DNA from: Actinomycetospora endophytica
GTDB lineage: Bacteria > Actinomycetota > Actinomycetes > Mycobacteriales > Pseudonocardiaceae
Direction of reading: 5' to 3'
Assembly: GCF_021026375.1 (NCBI RefSeq)
Contig: NZ_JAJNDB010000002.1
Location: forward strand, 496,001-560,000
DNA length: 64,000 nt
The notes below the pieces were generated by a model, which ran no database searches, was not told the DNA's origin, and worked only from the letters and a program-made list of their open reading frames with translations. The position numbers were made by a program, and so were the translations under genes. Shown here one piece after another: positions 34,061 through 42,478 of this stretch; position 1 is the first letter of the stretch, and each line of letters starts with the position of its first letter.

Positions 34061-35275
34061 TCAGCCGGCGAAGAGCGCCCGCACGGCCGCGCGGTCCGGC
34101 TTCCCGATGCCGTGCACCGGCAGGGCGTCCAGCACCCGCACGCTGCGCGGCGCCGCCCGGCCGAGGCCCTGGCTCGAGAGCCCGGCCGCGACCTGGTCGC
34201 GCACCGCGTCGCCGTCGAGCGCACCGCCGTCCCCGCCGGCCACCACCGCCACGACCCGGGCACCCCACTCGTCGTCGGGCACGCCGACCACGCACGCCTC
34301 GCGGACCCCGGGCACCGCGAGCAGGGCCCGCTCGACGGCGGTGGGCGCGACCTTCTCCCCGCCGGTGACGATGACGTCGTCGGCCCGGCCGAGGATCTCG
34401 AGCCGCCCGTCCGGGCCGAGCCGGCCCAGGTCGGAGGTGCGGAAGCGGCGGGCCGGCAGGAAGTCGGCCGCCGCGGTCTCGTCCGCGCCGCGGTAGCCCT
34501 CGGCGACAGTGGACCCGCCCAGCACGACCCGTCCGGCGCCGGACGGATCGACGTCGTCGAACTCCACGCTGACGCCGTCGAGCGCCACCCCGTCGTAGAC
34601 GCAGCCGCCGCAGGTCTCGCTCATGCCGTACGTCGTGACCACCCGGACGCCGGCCGCACGGGCGCGCTCGAGCAGCACGGGATCGGCGGCCGCCCCGCCG
34701 AGCAGCACCGCCTCCAGCGACCGCAGCGCGTCGAGGCCCGCACCGGACCCCGACCCGTCGGCGTCGTCGAGCAGCCGGCGCAACTGCGTCGGCACCAGCG
34801 ACGTCCGGCTCACCGCCCCGCCGCCGTCGCCCGCCGCCGTCTCGAGCGCCGTAGCGAACGCGTCCGGGCGGAAGCCCTCCTGCAGGTCCATCACCGCGGC
34901 GGGCGTCCCCGCGCGCGCCGAGCGCAACAGGACCTGGATGCCCGCGACGTGGTGGGCGGGCAGCGCGAGCAGCCACCGTCCCTCGCCGCCGAGCCGGGCC
35001 GACGTCGCCGCCGCCGACGCCGCGAGCGCCGAGCCGGAGAGCAGGACCGCCTTGGGGACGCCGGTCGACCCGGACGTCGTCACGACCGCCGCGACCCCGG
35101 CGTGCACCGGTTCGACGAGGGCCGCGCGCGGGCTCGGGTCGCCGGGGCCGGTCGGCAGTACCGCGGGCCCCGCTCCGGTGCTGGCCGTGATCAGGCGTGC
35201 GGCGAGCTCGCGGGCCGCCCGCGCGGAGCCGTCGGTGGTGACGACCTCCACGGGTCGGCCGGAGGGATCGTTCAT
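34061..35275 (-). CDS. menE: o-Succinylbenzoate-CoA ligase
   Basis: A 404-residue ANL-superfamily enzyme that activates o-succinylbenzoate with ATP and CoA for menaquinone synthesis. Motifs: TTSGSTGVPKAV (P-loop, ~67-78), TYGMSETCGGCVYDG (~215-229), FRTSDLGRL (~285), GRADDVIVTGGEKV (~302-315) and GKPDRAAV at the C-terminus with the adenylation Lys. It is short for the ANL family because MenE lacks much of the N-terminal domain. The ATG at 35275 is only 18 bp from the divergent menC start, so the two share a very compact promoter region. Confidence 0.92.
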   Translation of the reverse strand: MNDPSGRPVEVVTTDGSARAARELAARLITASTGAGPAVLPTGPGDPSPRAALVEPVHAGVAAVVTTSGSTGVPKAVLLSGSALAASAAATSARLGGEGRWLLALPAHHVAGIQVLLRSARAGTPAAVMDLQEGFRPDAFATALETAAGDGGGAVSRTSLVPTQLRRLLDDADGSGSGAGLDALRSLEAVLLGGAAADPVLLERARAAGVRVVTTYGMSETCGGCVYDGVALDGVSVEFDDVDPSGAGRVVLGGSTVAEGYRGADETAAADFLPARRFRTSDLGRLGPDGRLEILGRADDVIVTGGEKVAPTAVERALLAVPGVREACVVGVPDDEWGARVVAVVAGGDGGALDGDAVRDQVAAGLSSQGLGRAAPRSVRVLDALPVHGIGKPDRAAVRALFAG

Positions 35276-35293
35276 GTCTCTACGGTAGGCACG

Positions 35294-36373
35294 GTGGATG
35301 TGACACCGAGCGGGGCGGCGGCCCCCGCCCGATCCGGCCCGCTCGCGAGCGTCACCGGACCCCACGGCCTCCCCCTCGAGGCGGTCGTCGTCGCGCTGCC
35401 GATGCGGACGCGGTTCCGCGGCATCACGGTGCGCGAGACGCTGCTGCTGCGCCGCGCCGACGCCGGATCGGACGCGCCCTGGGGCGAGTTCTGCCCCTTC
35501 GTCGAGTACGACGACGAGGAGGCGGTGCCCTGGCTGCGGTGCGCGCTGGAGTCGGCCGGCGTGATCGGTGCCGACTGGGCGACCCCGGTGCGTCACGAGA
35601 TCCCGGTCAACGCCACCGTGCCCGCCGTCGGGCCGGCCGACGCGCACCGCGTCGTCGCCGCGTCCGGTGCGGGCACCGCCAAGGTGAAGGTCGCCGAGCC
35701 GGGCGCCGACCCCGCCGCCTCGCTGGCCGCGGACCTCGCCCGCGTCGAGGCCGTCCGGGACGCCCTCGGCCCCGGCGGGCGGGTGCGGGTCGACGCCAAC
35801 GGCGGGTGGGACGTCGAGGCCGCCGTCGCGGCGGTCACCACGCTGGATCGCGCCGCGGGCGGGCTGGAGTACGTGGAACAGCCCTGCGCGACGGTGGACG
35901 AGCTCGCCGCCGTACGACGCCGGGTCGACGTCCCGATCGCCGCCGACGAGTCGATCCGTCGCGCCGAGGACCCGATGCTGGTGGTCGCGGCCGAGGCCGC
36001 CGACGTCGCCGTCGTCAAGGTCGCGCCGCTGGGCGGGGTCGCCGCCTCGCTGCGGATCGCCGAGGCGATCGGGCTGCCGTGCGTGGTGTCCTCGGCCGTG
36101 GAGAGCTCGGTCGGGCTCGCCGCCGGGCTGGCGCTCGCGGGCGCGCTGCCGGCGCTGCCGCACGCGTGCGGGCTGGCCACGACGAGCCTGCTGGCGGCGG
36201 ACACCGTCGCGGCGCCGTATGTTCCCGACGGCGGGTCGCTGCCGGTCCCGACCGCACCGCCGCGGCCGGATCCCACGACCCTCGCGCCGTCGCTCGCGTC
36301 CCCGGACCGGGCGTCGTGGTGGCTCGACCGGTTGAACCGGGTACTACACCGGGTGGACGACGAGGTCCGCTGA
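35294..36373 (+). CDS. menC: o-Succinylbenzoate synthase
   Basis: A 359-residue enolase-superfamily enzyme that dehydrates SHCHC to o-succinylbenzoate. KVKV (catalytic Lys pair), DANGGWD, EQPCATVDEL, ADESIRR and the second Lys in VVKVAPLGG are all present in order. The start is GTG 35294 or GTG 35300. It is divergent from menE. The cyanase gene follows 33 bp downstream in the same direction, so menC and cynS may be cotranscribed. Confidence 0.92.
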   Translation: MDVTPSGAAAPARSGPLASVTGPHGLPLEAVVVALPMRTRFRGITVRETLLLRRADAGSDAPWGEFCPFVEYDDEEAVPWLRCALESAGVIGADWATPVRHEIPVNATVPAVGPADAHRVVAASGAGTAKVKVAEPGADPAASLAADLARVEAVRDALGPGGRVRVDANGGWDVEAAVAAVTTLDRAAGGLEYVEQPCATVDELAAVRRRVDVPIAADESIRRAEDPMLVVAAEAADVAVVKVAPLGGVAASLRIAEAIGLPCVVSSAVESSVGLAAGLALAGALPALPHACGLATTSLLAADTVAAPYVPDGGSLPVPTAPPRPDPTTLAPSLASPDRASWWLDRLNRVLHRVDDEVR

Positions 36374-36406
36374 CGACCACCGACCCCGCTGATCAGGAGA
36401 GTGCAG

Positions 36407-36859
36407 ATGCCGGACACGTACGACCGACTGGAGGCCGGCCGCGCGATCGTCGCGGCCAAGGACGCGAAGGGCATGAGCTGGCAGCAGCTCGCGGACGCCC
36501 TCGAGCGCTCCCTGGTGTGGACGACGTCGGCGTTGCTGGGACAGCAGCCGCTGTCCGCGGAGCAGGCACAGAAGGTGGGTGGGGTCCTCGGGCTGGAGGA
36601 CGACGTCGTCGTCGCGCTCTCGCTCCCGCCGGTGCGCGGGGAGTCCGCGCTCGACCCCACCGAGCCGGTCACCTACCGCCTGCAGGAGGCCCTGCAGGTG
36701 TACGGCACCGCGCTGCACGAGCTCATCCGCGAGGAGTTCGGCGACGGCATCATGAGCGCCATCGACTTCTCGCTGGAGTTCGAGCGCGAACCCGACCCGA
36801 AGGGCGACCGCGTCAAGCTGACCTGGAGCGGGAAGTTCCTGCCCTACAAGGTCTGGTGA
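36407..36859 (+). CDS. cynS: Cyanate hydratase (cyanase)
   Basis: A 150-residue cyanase, which converts cyanate and bicarbonate to ammonia and CO2. The N-terminal part is a helical lambda-repressor-like domain (~1-75) and the C-terminal part holds the catalytic residues in their conserved setting: Arg91 and Glu94 (YRLQEALQVYG) and Ser117 (DGIMSAIDF), equal to the E. coli trio with a five-residue offset. The ATG at 36407 has AGGAGA at six-base spacing. No cynT carbonic anhydrase or cynR gene is adjacent. It provides nitrogen from cyanate, fitting the nearby nitrite and nitrile genes. Confidence 0.95.
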   Translation: MPDTYDRLEAGRAIVAAKDAKGMSWQQLADALERSLVWTTSALLGQQPLSAEQAQKVGGVLGLEDDVVVALSLPPVRGESALDPTEPVTYRLQEALQVYGTALHELIREEFGDGIMSAIDFSLEFEREPDPKGDRVKLTWSGKFLPYKVW

Positions 36860-36915
36860 CACACGCTCGACACGCCGCCGCGGCGTCGGACTGACTCGAC
36901 CGGTCCGGGGGTAGC

Positions 36916-37812
36916 GTGCGGAGCGTGACCGCCGCCCCACCTCAGGACTCCCGGGTGCAGCAGCCCGCCGCGGGCGGCGAGCCCGAGGGCCCGCCGCTGC
37001 ACGTGCGGACCGCGTTCGGGGTGCGCGAGGCGGAACCACGACCACGCCCCCACCTCCCCGGACCGGCCTGGACCTGCGACGGCGTGCTGCTGCGCCCGGT
37101 CTCCGACACGGTGCTGGCCGCCTGGTCGGCCGCCACGGCGGAGGAGCTCTCCGGCTCCGGCGTCGACGGCGTCCGGGTTGCCCGCCCGGTGCGCGCGTCC
37201 GACGGCCGCCGCGTGGTGTCGGGCTGGGCCGCCTGCCACGACGTCGCGGGCCAGGTCCGGCCGCGCCACGACGACGTCGTCGCGGTCTCGCTGCGGCTGC
37301 ACCGCGCCACCGCGAAGATCGCGCGTCCCCGCTTCGTCGACGACCGGGACGACATCCTCGCCCGCGCGGACCGGATGGCCTTCGGCGAGCGCACGGTGTC
37401 CCTCGACGCCGAGACCGGCGGCGACCTGTTCGCCGAGCTCGCGCGGCGCCGCCTGAAGCTGCCGGTCCCCTCGCAGCTGGTGCACGGCGACCTGTTCGGC
37501 ACCGTGCTCTTCGACGGACCGGACGGGCCCGACGGCCCCACCACCGAGCAGGCGCCGCCCGCGGTGCTCGACATCGTGCCGTTCTGGCGGCCCGTCGAAT
37601 GGGCCGCGGCCGTCGTCGTCGTGGACGCCCTGGCCTGGGGCGGGGCGGACGCCGGGATCGTCACCCGCTGGTCCCACCTCGTGCAGTGGCCGCAGATGCT
37701 GCTGCACGGCCTGCTGTTCCGGCTCGCCGTGCACGCCCAGCACCCGGCCTGCACCAAGGAGTCGCTGCGCGGGCTCGAGCACGCGGCCCGGGTGGTCACC
37801 GAGCAGTTCTGA
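36916..37812 (+). CDS. TIGR02569 family protein (kinase-like fold)
   Basis: A 298-residue actinobacterial protein of the TIGR02569 type. The family signature appears as HVRTAFGVREAEP near residue 29, GPAWTCDGVLLRPV (~51-64), VHGDLFGTVLF (~195-205) and PPAVLDIVPFWRPVEWAAAVVVVDAL (core of ~215-240). The HGDL...LDI pattern echoes the catalytic loop of aminoglycoside-phosphotransferase-like kinases, but the usual HxDxxxxN is altered. The function is unknown. The start could be GTG 36916 or 36925. Confidence 0.85.
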   Translation: MRSVTAAPPQDSRVQQPAAGGEPEGPPLHVRTAFGVREAEPRPRPHLPGPAWTCDGVLLRPVSDTVLAAWSAATAEELSGSGVDGVRVARPVRASDGRRVVSGWAACHDVAGQVRPRHDDVVAVSLRLHRATAKIARPRFVDDRDDILARADRMAFGERTVSLDAETGGDLFAELARRRLKLPVPSQLVHGDLFGTVLFDGPDGPDGPTTEQAPPAVLDIVPFWRPVEWAAAVVVVDALAWGGADAGIVTRWSHLVQWPQMLLHGLLFRLAVHAQHPACTKESLRGLEHAARVVTEQF

Positions 37813-37852
37813 GGCGATCCCCCACCCGGGATTCATGCCGCCCTCTCGCTCC

Positions 37853-37868
37853 GTCACGTCCCTGAAAC
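37853..37868 (+). promoter_or_regulatory. Putative GlnR box upstream of narK
   Basis: GTCAC-N6-GAAAC matches exactly the GTnAC-N6-GAAAC half-site pair bound by GlnR, the global nitrogen regulator of actinobacteria. A further TCATC falls at the next 11-bp step. It is 100-115 bp before the narK ATG, a suitable place for an activator. Confidence 0.65.
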
Positions 37869-37967
37869 ACGCAGTCATCAGCGTGTAGCGCCCGATTCCT
37901 ACCGTCTGCCCCGGATCAGGGATCGTCCGAACGGACGCGCCCCCGGACGACGAGAGGGCGAAGGCAG

Positions 37968-39359
37968 ATGAGCGTGGCCGCAGAACCGTCAGGGGCCTCC
38001 GGGACCCGCGGGGGGCGCTGGATCGACGACTGGCGCCCTGAGGACCAGGGGTTCTGGGAGAGCACCGGAAAGAAGATCGCGAACCGGAACCTGTGGTTCT
38101 CGGTGTTCTCCGAGCACATCGGGTTCTCGATCTGGTCGCTGTTCGCGGTGCTCACGCTGTTCATGGGCGACGCGTACCACATCGACACCGCGGGCAAGTT
38201 CTTCCTGGTGTCGATGCCGACGCTGGTCGGTTCCGTCCTGCGCCTGCCCTATTCGATGGCGGTCGCGGTGTTCGGCGGCCGCAACTGGACGATCATCTCG
38301 GCGGCACTGCTCCTGATCCCGTCGATCCTCCTCGCCATCGTCATGCACCCCGGCACCTCGTACACGACCTTCATGATCGTGGCGGCGATCGCCGGCGTCG
38401 GCGGTGGGAACTTCGCCTCGTCGATGACGAACATCAACGCGTTCTTCCCCGAGAAGGAGAAGGGCAAGGCGCTCGGGCTCAACGCCGGTGGCGGCAACCT
38501 GGGCGTCGCGGTCATCCAGCTGGTCGGCCTGCTGGTCATCGCCACGGCCGGGACCGGCGCGCCGCGGATCGTGCTCGCCGTCTACATCCCGCTGATCGTG
38601 ATCGCGCTGGTCTGCGCGGTGCTGTTCATGGACAACCTCTCGACGGTCCGCAACGACTCCGGGGCACTGGCCGAGGCGGCGAAGGACGCGCAGACCTGGA
38701 TCATCTCGTTCCTCTACATCGGCACCTTCGGGTCGTTCATCGGCTACAGCTTCGCGTTCGGCCTGGTGCTGCAGAACCAGTTCGGCCGCACCCCGCTGCA
38801 GGCGGCCGCCATCACGTTCATCGGCCCGCTGCTGGGATCGCTGGTGCGCCCGCTCGGCGGGATGCTCTCCGACCGGATCGGCGGCACGAAGGTCTCCTTC
38901 TGGAACTTCGTGGCGATGGCCGTCAGCGCCCTGATCTGCATCGGGGCGTCGTCGATCAAGTCGCTCCCGCTGTTCGTCATCGGCTTCGTGCTGCTGTTCA
39001 TCACGTCCGGCATCGGCAACGGCTCGGTGTACAAGATGATCCCGGCGATCTTCCGGACGAAGGCGCTGGCGGCGTCGGAGTCCCGGGGCCGGGACGAGAC
39101 CGCGGCCCTGCTCTGGGCCCGGCGGGTCTCCGGCGCGGTGATCGGCATCGCCGGCGCGATCGGCGCCTTCGGTGGCCTGCTCATCAACCTGGCCTTCCGG
39201 CAGTCGTTCCAGGTGGCCAAGAGCGGCACCCCGGCGTTCTGGTCCTTCGTGGCCTTCTACGCCGTCTGCTTCATCGTGACCTACCTCGTCTACATGCGGA
39301 ACTCGAAGGCGGCCACCGACCCGAAGACGGGTTCGACGGTCAGCTACGCGTCCGTGTAG
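37968..39359 (+). CDS. narK: Nitrate/nitrite MFS transporter
   Basis: A 463-residue major facilitator protein with about 12 helices. Both nitrate-signature motifs are present: GVGGGNFASSMTNINAFFP (TM5 region, ~143-161) and the shorter second copy SGIGNGSVYKMIPAIF (TM11 region); EKGKALGLNAGGGNLGVA follows the first. It probably imports nitrate or exchanges nitrate and nitrite for the adjacent assimilatory nitrite reductase. An ATG at 37968 follows GAAGGCAG. A GlnR-like box lies upstream. Its TAG stop begins palindromic element A3, and nirB follows 87 bp later. No nitrate reductase gene is in the window. Confidence 0.93.
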   Translation: MSVAAEPSGASGTRGGRWIDDWRPEDQGFWESTGKKIANRNLWFSVFSEHIGFSIWSLFAVLTLFMGDAYHIDTAGKFFLVSMPTLVGSVLRLPYSMAVAVFGGRNWTIISAALLLIPSILLAIVMHPGTSYTTFMIVAAIAGVGGGNFASSMTNINAFFPEKEKGKALGLNAGGGNLGVAVIQLVGLLVIATAGTGAPRIVLAVYIPLIVIALVCAVLFMDNLSTVRNDSGALAEAAKDAQTWIISFLYIGTFGSFIGYSFAFGLVLQNQFGRTPLQAAAITFIGPLLGSLVRPLGGMLSDRIGGTKVSFWNFVAMAVSALICIGASSIKSLPLFVIGFVLLFITSGIGNGSVYKMIPAIFRTKALAASESRGRDETAALLWARRVSGAVIGIAGAIGAFGGLLINLAFRQSFQVAKSGTPAFWSFVAFYAVCFIVTYLVYMRNSKAATDPKTGSTVSYASV

Positions 39360-39431
39360 GTGCGTTTCGCGCTCGTGAGCACTCATCGTCGCTATGGCGC
39401 CAATGAGTGCTCACGAGGCCGAAGGCCACCT
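39357..39431. repeat. Palindromic element A3 (GTGA...TCAC family)
   Basis: Lies between narK and nirB. The core 39375-39414 starts GTGAGCACTCAT and ends ATGAGTGCTCAC; the centre is imperfect. Extended arms include CTCG/CGAG next to the core, and the outer ends are TAGGTG and CCACCT. The TAG is the narK stop. It may limit read-through from narK into nirB or protect the narK mRNA. Confidence 0.88.
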
Positions 39432-39446
39432 GTCGAAAGGAGCCTC

Positions 39447-42050
39447 GTGCAACCCCGCACTGTCGTCGTGGTCGGTCATGGAATGGTCGGTCATCGGTTC
39501 GTCGAGTCGTTGCGTCGTCGCGATTCCGGAGGCGCGTGGCGAGTGGTCGTTCTCGCTGAGGAATCGCGTCCGGCGTACGACCGGGTGGCGCTGTCCTCGT
39601 ATGTGGGAGAAGCGAGCGAGGACGACCTGGCGTTGGCCGACGACGGGTTCCACGCGGACTCGCTGGTCGAACTCCACCTGGACGACCCCGCCGTCGCCGT
39701 CGACCGGGATCGCCGGGTGGTGACGACTCGGAAGGGCCGGTCGGTGGCCTACGACGAGCTCGTGCTGGCGACGGGATCGGTGCCGTTCGTGCCGCCGGTG
39801 CCGGGCCGCGATCTCGACGGGGTGTTCGTCTACCGCACCCTCGATGACCTGGACGGGTTGCGGGAAGCCGCCGAGCAGGCCACGGTGGGCGCGGGTGCCG
39901 GCCGGCGTTCCGGGGTGGTCGTCGGGGGCGGGTTGCTGGGGCTGGAGGCGGCGAACGCGCTGCGCCGGCTGGGGCTCTCGCCGCATGTGGTGGAGATGGC
40001 GCCGCGATTGATGCCGGTGCAGGTCGACGAGCCCGGCGGGGCGCTGCTGGCGCGGCTGGTCTCCGAGCTGGGCCTGCGGATCCACACCGGGGTGTCCACG
40101 TCCTCGATCGCCCGGGATCACCGCGGTGGGCTGACGGTGACGCTCTCGGACGGCCTCGAACTCGACGCGTCGGTGGTGGTGTTCTCCGCCGGTATCCGCC
40201 CCGCGGACGGGTTGGCCCGCGAGGTCGGCCTGGAGGTCGGCGAGCGCGGCGGGGTGCTGGTCGACGAGCGCTGCCGGACGGCCGACGAGCACGTGTGGGC
40301 GATCGGGGAGGTCGCCGCGGTCCGTGGCCGCACCTACGGCCTGGTCGCGCCCGGCTATGCGATGGCCGAGGTCGTCGCGGGCCGGTTGGCGGGGGATGAC
40401 GCCGAGGGCCGGTTCACCGAGGCGGACATGTCGACCAAGCTCAAGCTGCTCGGGGTGGACGTCGCCAGCTTCGGCGACGCCCACGCGTCGACCCCCGGCG
40501 CGTTGGAGGTCCGCCTCGATGATCCCGTGGCGGGCACCTATTCCAAGCTCGTCGTCTCCGACGACGCACAGACCCTGCTCGGTGGGGTGCTGGTCGGGGA
40601 CGCGGCGAACTACGAGACGTTGCGCGGGTTCCTCGGCGAGAAGCTCCCGGGCGATCCGATGTCGCTGATCGCCCCGGCCGGCGACGGCGCGGTCGGGGTG
40701 GGGATCGACGCGCTGCCCGACGGCGCGCAGATCTGCTCGTGCAACGCGGTCACCAAAGGCGCGCTGGTGCATGCCATCACCAGCGGCGAGGCGGCCACCG
40801 TCCCGCAGTTGAAGGCCTGCACCCGCGCCGGCACCACCTGCGGCTCGTGTGTCCCCACCCTCGGCAAAGTCCTCGCGTCCTGTGGGGTCGAGGTGTCCAA
40901 GGCGCTGTGCGAGCACTTCAGCCAGTCCCGCGCGGAGCTCTACGAGATCGTGATGGCCACCGGCCTGACCACCTTCTCCGACATCCTCACCGAGTACGGC
41001 ACCGGCCGCGGCTGCGATGTCTGCAAACCGGCGGTGGCTTCCATGCTGGCCACCCTCGCCGGTGGGCACGTGCTCGACGGCGAACAGGCCACGCTGCAGG
41101 ACACCAACGACCACTTCCTCGCCAACATGCAACGCAACGGCACCTACTCGGTCGTGCCGCGGCTGCCCGGCGGCGAGGTCACCGGCGACGGTCTGATCGC
41201 GATCGGGGAAGTCGCCCGGGACTTCGGGCTCTACACCAAGATCACCGGGGGGCAGCGCATCGACATGTTCGGCGCCCGCCTCGACGACCTCCCGGCCATC
41301 TGGCGCCGGCTCGTCGATGCCGGGTTCGAGTCCGGGCACGCCTACGGCAAGGCCCTGCGCACCGTGAAGTCCTGTGTCGGGACGGACTGGTGCCGGTACG
41401 GCGTGCAGGACTCGGTCGGGCTCGCCGTCGCCCTCGAGCTCCGCTATCGGGGGCTGCGAAGCCCCCACAAGCTCAAGTCGGGCGTCAGTGGCTGCGCCCG
41501 GGAGTGCGCCGAGGCCCGCTCGAAGGATTTCGGGATCATCGCGACCGAGACCGGTTGGAACCTCTACGTCGGCGGCAACGGCGGCTTCACCCCCCGTCAC
41601 GCCGAACTCCTCGCGTCGGATCTGGACACCGCCACGCTGGTGCGCACCATCGACCGGTTCCTGATGTTCTACGTGCGCACCGCCGACCGGCTGCAGCGCA
41701 CCGCCCCGTGGATCGAGTCCCTCGACGGCGGCATCGAGCACCTCCACGCCGTGGTCATGGAGGACTCGCTGGGGATCTGCGCCTCACTCGACGCCCAGAT
41801 GGCCCGCCACGTGCGCAGCTACGCCGACGAATGGGCCGCGGTGCTCGACGACGACGACAAGCTCGCCCGGTTCACGTCGTTCGTGAACGCCCCCGGCACC
41901 CCGGACCCGACGATCGAGTTCGTCGACCACCACGGCCACCGCGTCCCGGCCGGCATGAAGGACGGCCAACCCACCGACCTCGGCGCCCTGGGCTTCGACA
42001 CCAGCGTTCCCATCGCCGGCCCGACCATTCCCGTGGGAGCCCCCGCATGA
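39447..42050 (+). CDS. nirB: Nitrite reductase (NADH), large subunit
   Basis: An 867-residue assimilatory nitrite reductase that reduces nitrite to ammonia. Order: FAD/NAD-binding pyridine-nucleotide-disulfide domain (1-~330; VVVVGHGMVGHRFVE, VVVGGGLLGLEAA), a BFD-like 2Fe-2S domain (CSCN...CTRAGTTCGSC, ~430-470) and a siroheme/4Fe-4S reductase region (~560-800) with SCVGTDWC (C-x5-C) and SGCARECAEA (C-x3-C). The GTG at 39447 is preceded by AAAGGAG. It overlaps nirD by 4 bp. Siroheme comes from the two genes downstream in the same operon. Confidence 0.95.
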   Translation: MQPRTVVVVGHGMVGHRFVESLRRRDSGGAWRVVVLAEESRPAYDRVALSSYVGEASEDDLALADDGFHADSLVELHLDDPAVAVDRDRRVVTTRKGRSVAYDELVLATGSVPFVPPVPGRDLDGVFVYRTLDDLDGLREAAEQATVGAGAGRRSGVVVGGGLLGLEAANALRRLGLSPHVVEMAPRLMPVQVDEPGGALLARLVSELGLRIHTGVSTSSIARDHRGGLTVTLSDGLELDASVVVFSAGIRPADGLAREVGLEVGERGGVLVDERCRTADEHVWAIGEVAAVRGRTYGLVAPGYAMAEVVAGRLAGDDAEGRFTEADMSTKLKLLGVDVASFGDAHASTPGALEVRLDDPVAGTYSKLVVSDDAQTLLGGVLVGDAANYETLRGFLGEKLPGDPMSLIAPAGDGAVGVGIDALPDGAQICSCNAVTKGALVHAITSGEAATVPQLKACTRAGTTCGSCVPTLGKVLASCGVEVSKALCEHFSQSRAELYEIVMATGLTTFSDILTEYGTGRGCDVCKPAVASMLATLAGGHVLDGEQATLQDTNDHFLANMQRNGTYSVVPRLPGGEVTGDGLIAIGEVARDFGLYTKITGGQRIDMFGARLDDLPAIWRRLVDAGFESGHAYGKALRTVKSCVGTDWCRYGVQDSVGLAVALELRYRGLRSPHKLKSGVSGCARECAEARSKDFGIIATETGWNLYVGGNGGFTPRHAELLASDLDTATLVRTIDRFLMFYVRTADRLQRTAPWIESLDGGIEHLHAVVMEDSLGICASLDAQMARHVRSYADEWAAVLDDDDKLARFTSFVNAPGTPDPTIEFVDHHGHRVPAGMKDGQPTDLGALGFDTSVPIAGPTIPVGAPA

Positions 42051-42478
42051 CCGCCCAGGCCGACGTCCGTCTCCACCCCGCGGGCACCACCGCCGGGGCC
42101 GAGGCCAAGGACCCCCGTCCGGACCCGGGGGTTCCCACCACCCCGGAGCCCGCCGACGGCTGGACCCCGATCTGCCCGCTCGAGCGGCTCCAGCGCGAAC
42201 GCGGCGTCGGCGCGCTGGTCGGCGGCGAACCCGTCGCGGTGTTCCGCACCCACGACGACGCCCTCTACGCCCTGCACAACGTCGACCCCTTCTCCGGCGC
42301 CTCCGTGCTCTCCCGCGGCATCGTCGGCGACCTCGCGGGCACCCCCGTCGTCGCGTCCCCGCTGTTCAAACAGCACTTCGCGCTCGACACCGGAACCGCC
42401 GTCGAGGACCCGACGGTCACCGTCGCGACCTATCCTGTCCGGGTGGTGGACGGGACGGTCGAGGTCGGAGGCGCATGA
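42047..42478 (+). CDS. nirD: Nitrite reductase (NADH), small subunit
   Basis: A 143-residue Rieske-fold subunit of NirBD. As usual for NirD, the Rieske cysteine/histidine ligands are missing (ALHNVDPFSGASVLSRGIVG, with HFALDTG later), so it has no cluster and serves to organise NirB. The first ~38 residues are Pro/Ala-rich and not conserved. ATG 42047 overlaps the nirB stop (ATGA), and its own stop overlaps the hemD-like start. Confidence 0.93.
   Translation: MTAQADVRLHPAGTTAGAEAKDPRPDPGVPTTPEPADGWTPICPLERLQRERGVGALVGGEPVAVFRTHDDALYALHNVDPFSGASVLSRGIVGDLAGTPVVASPLFKQHFALDTGTAVEDPTVTVATYPVRVVDGTVEVGGA

Noticed and set aside
36844..37878. A 344-codon leftward frame over the TIGR02569 gene
   Set aside because: It is a shadow; the rightward protein has the family signature and the leftward one has none.
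39364..39379. CTCAC-N6-GAAAC on the minus strand before nirB as a GlnR box
   Set aside because: The first half-site deviates from GTnAC and the string is part of palindromic element A3, so chance is more likely.
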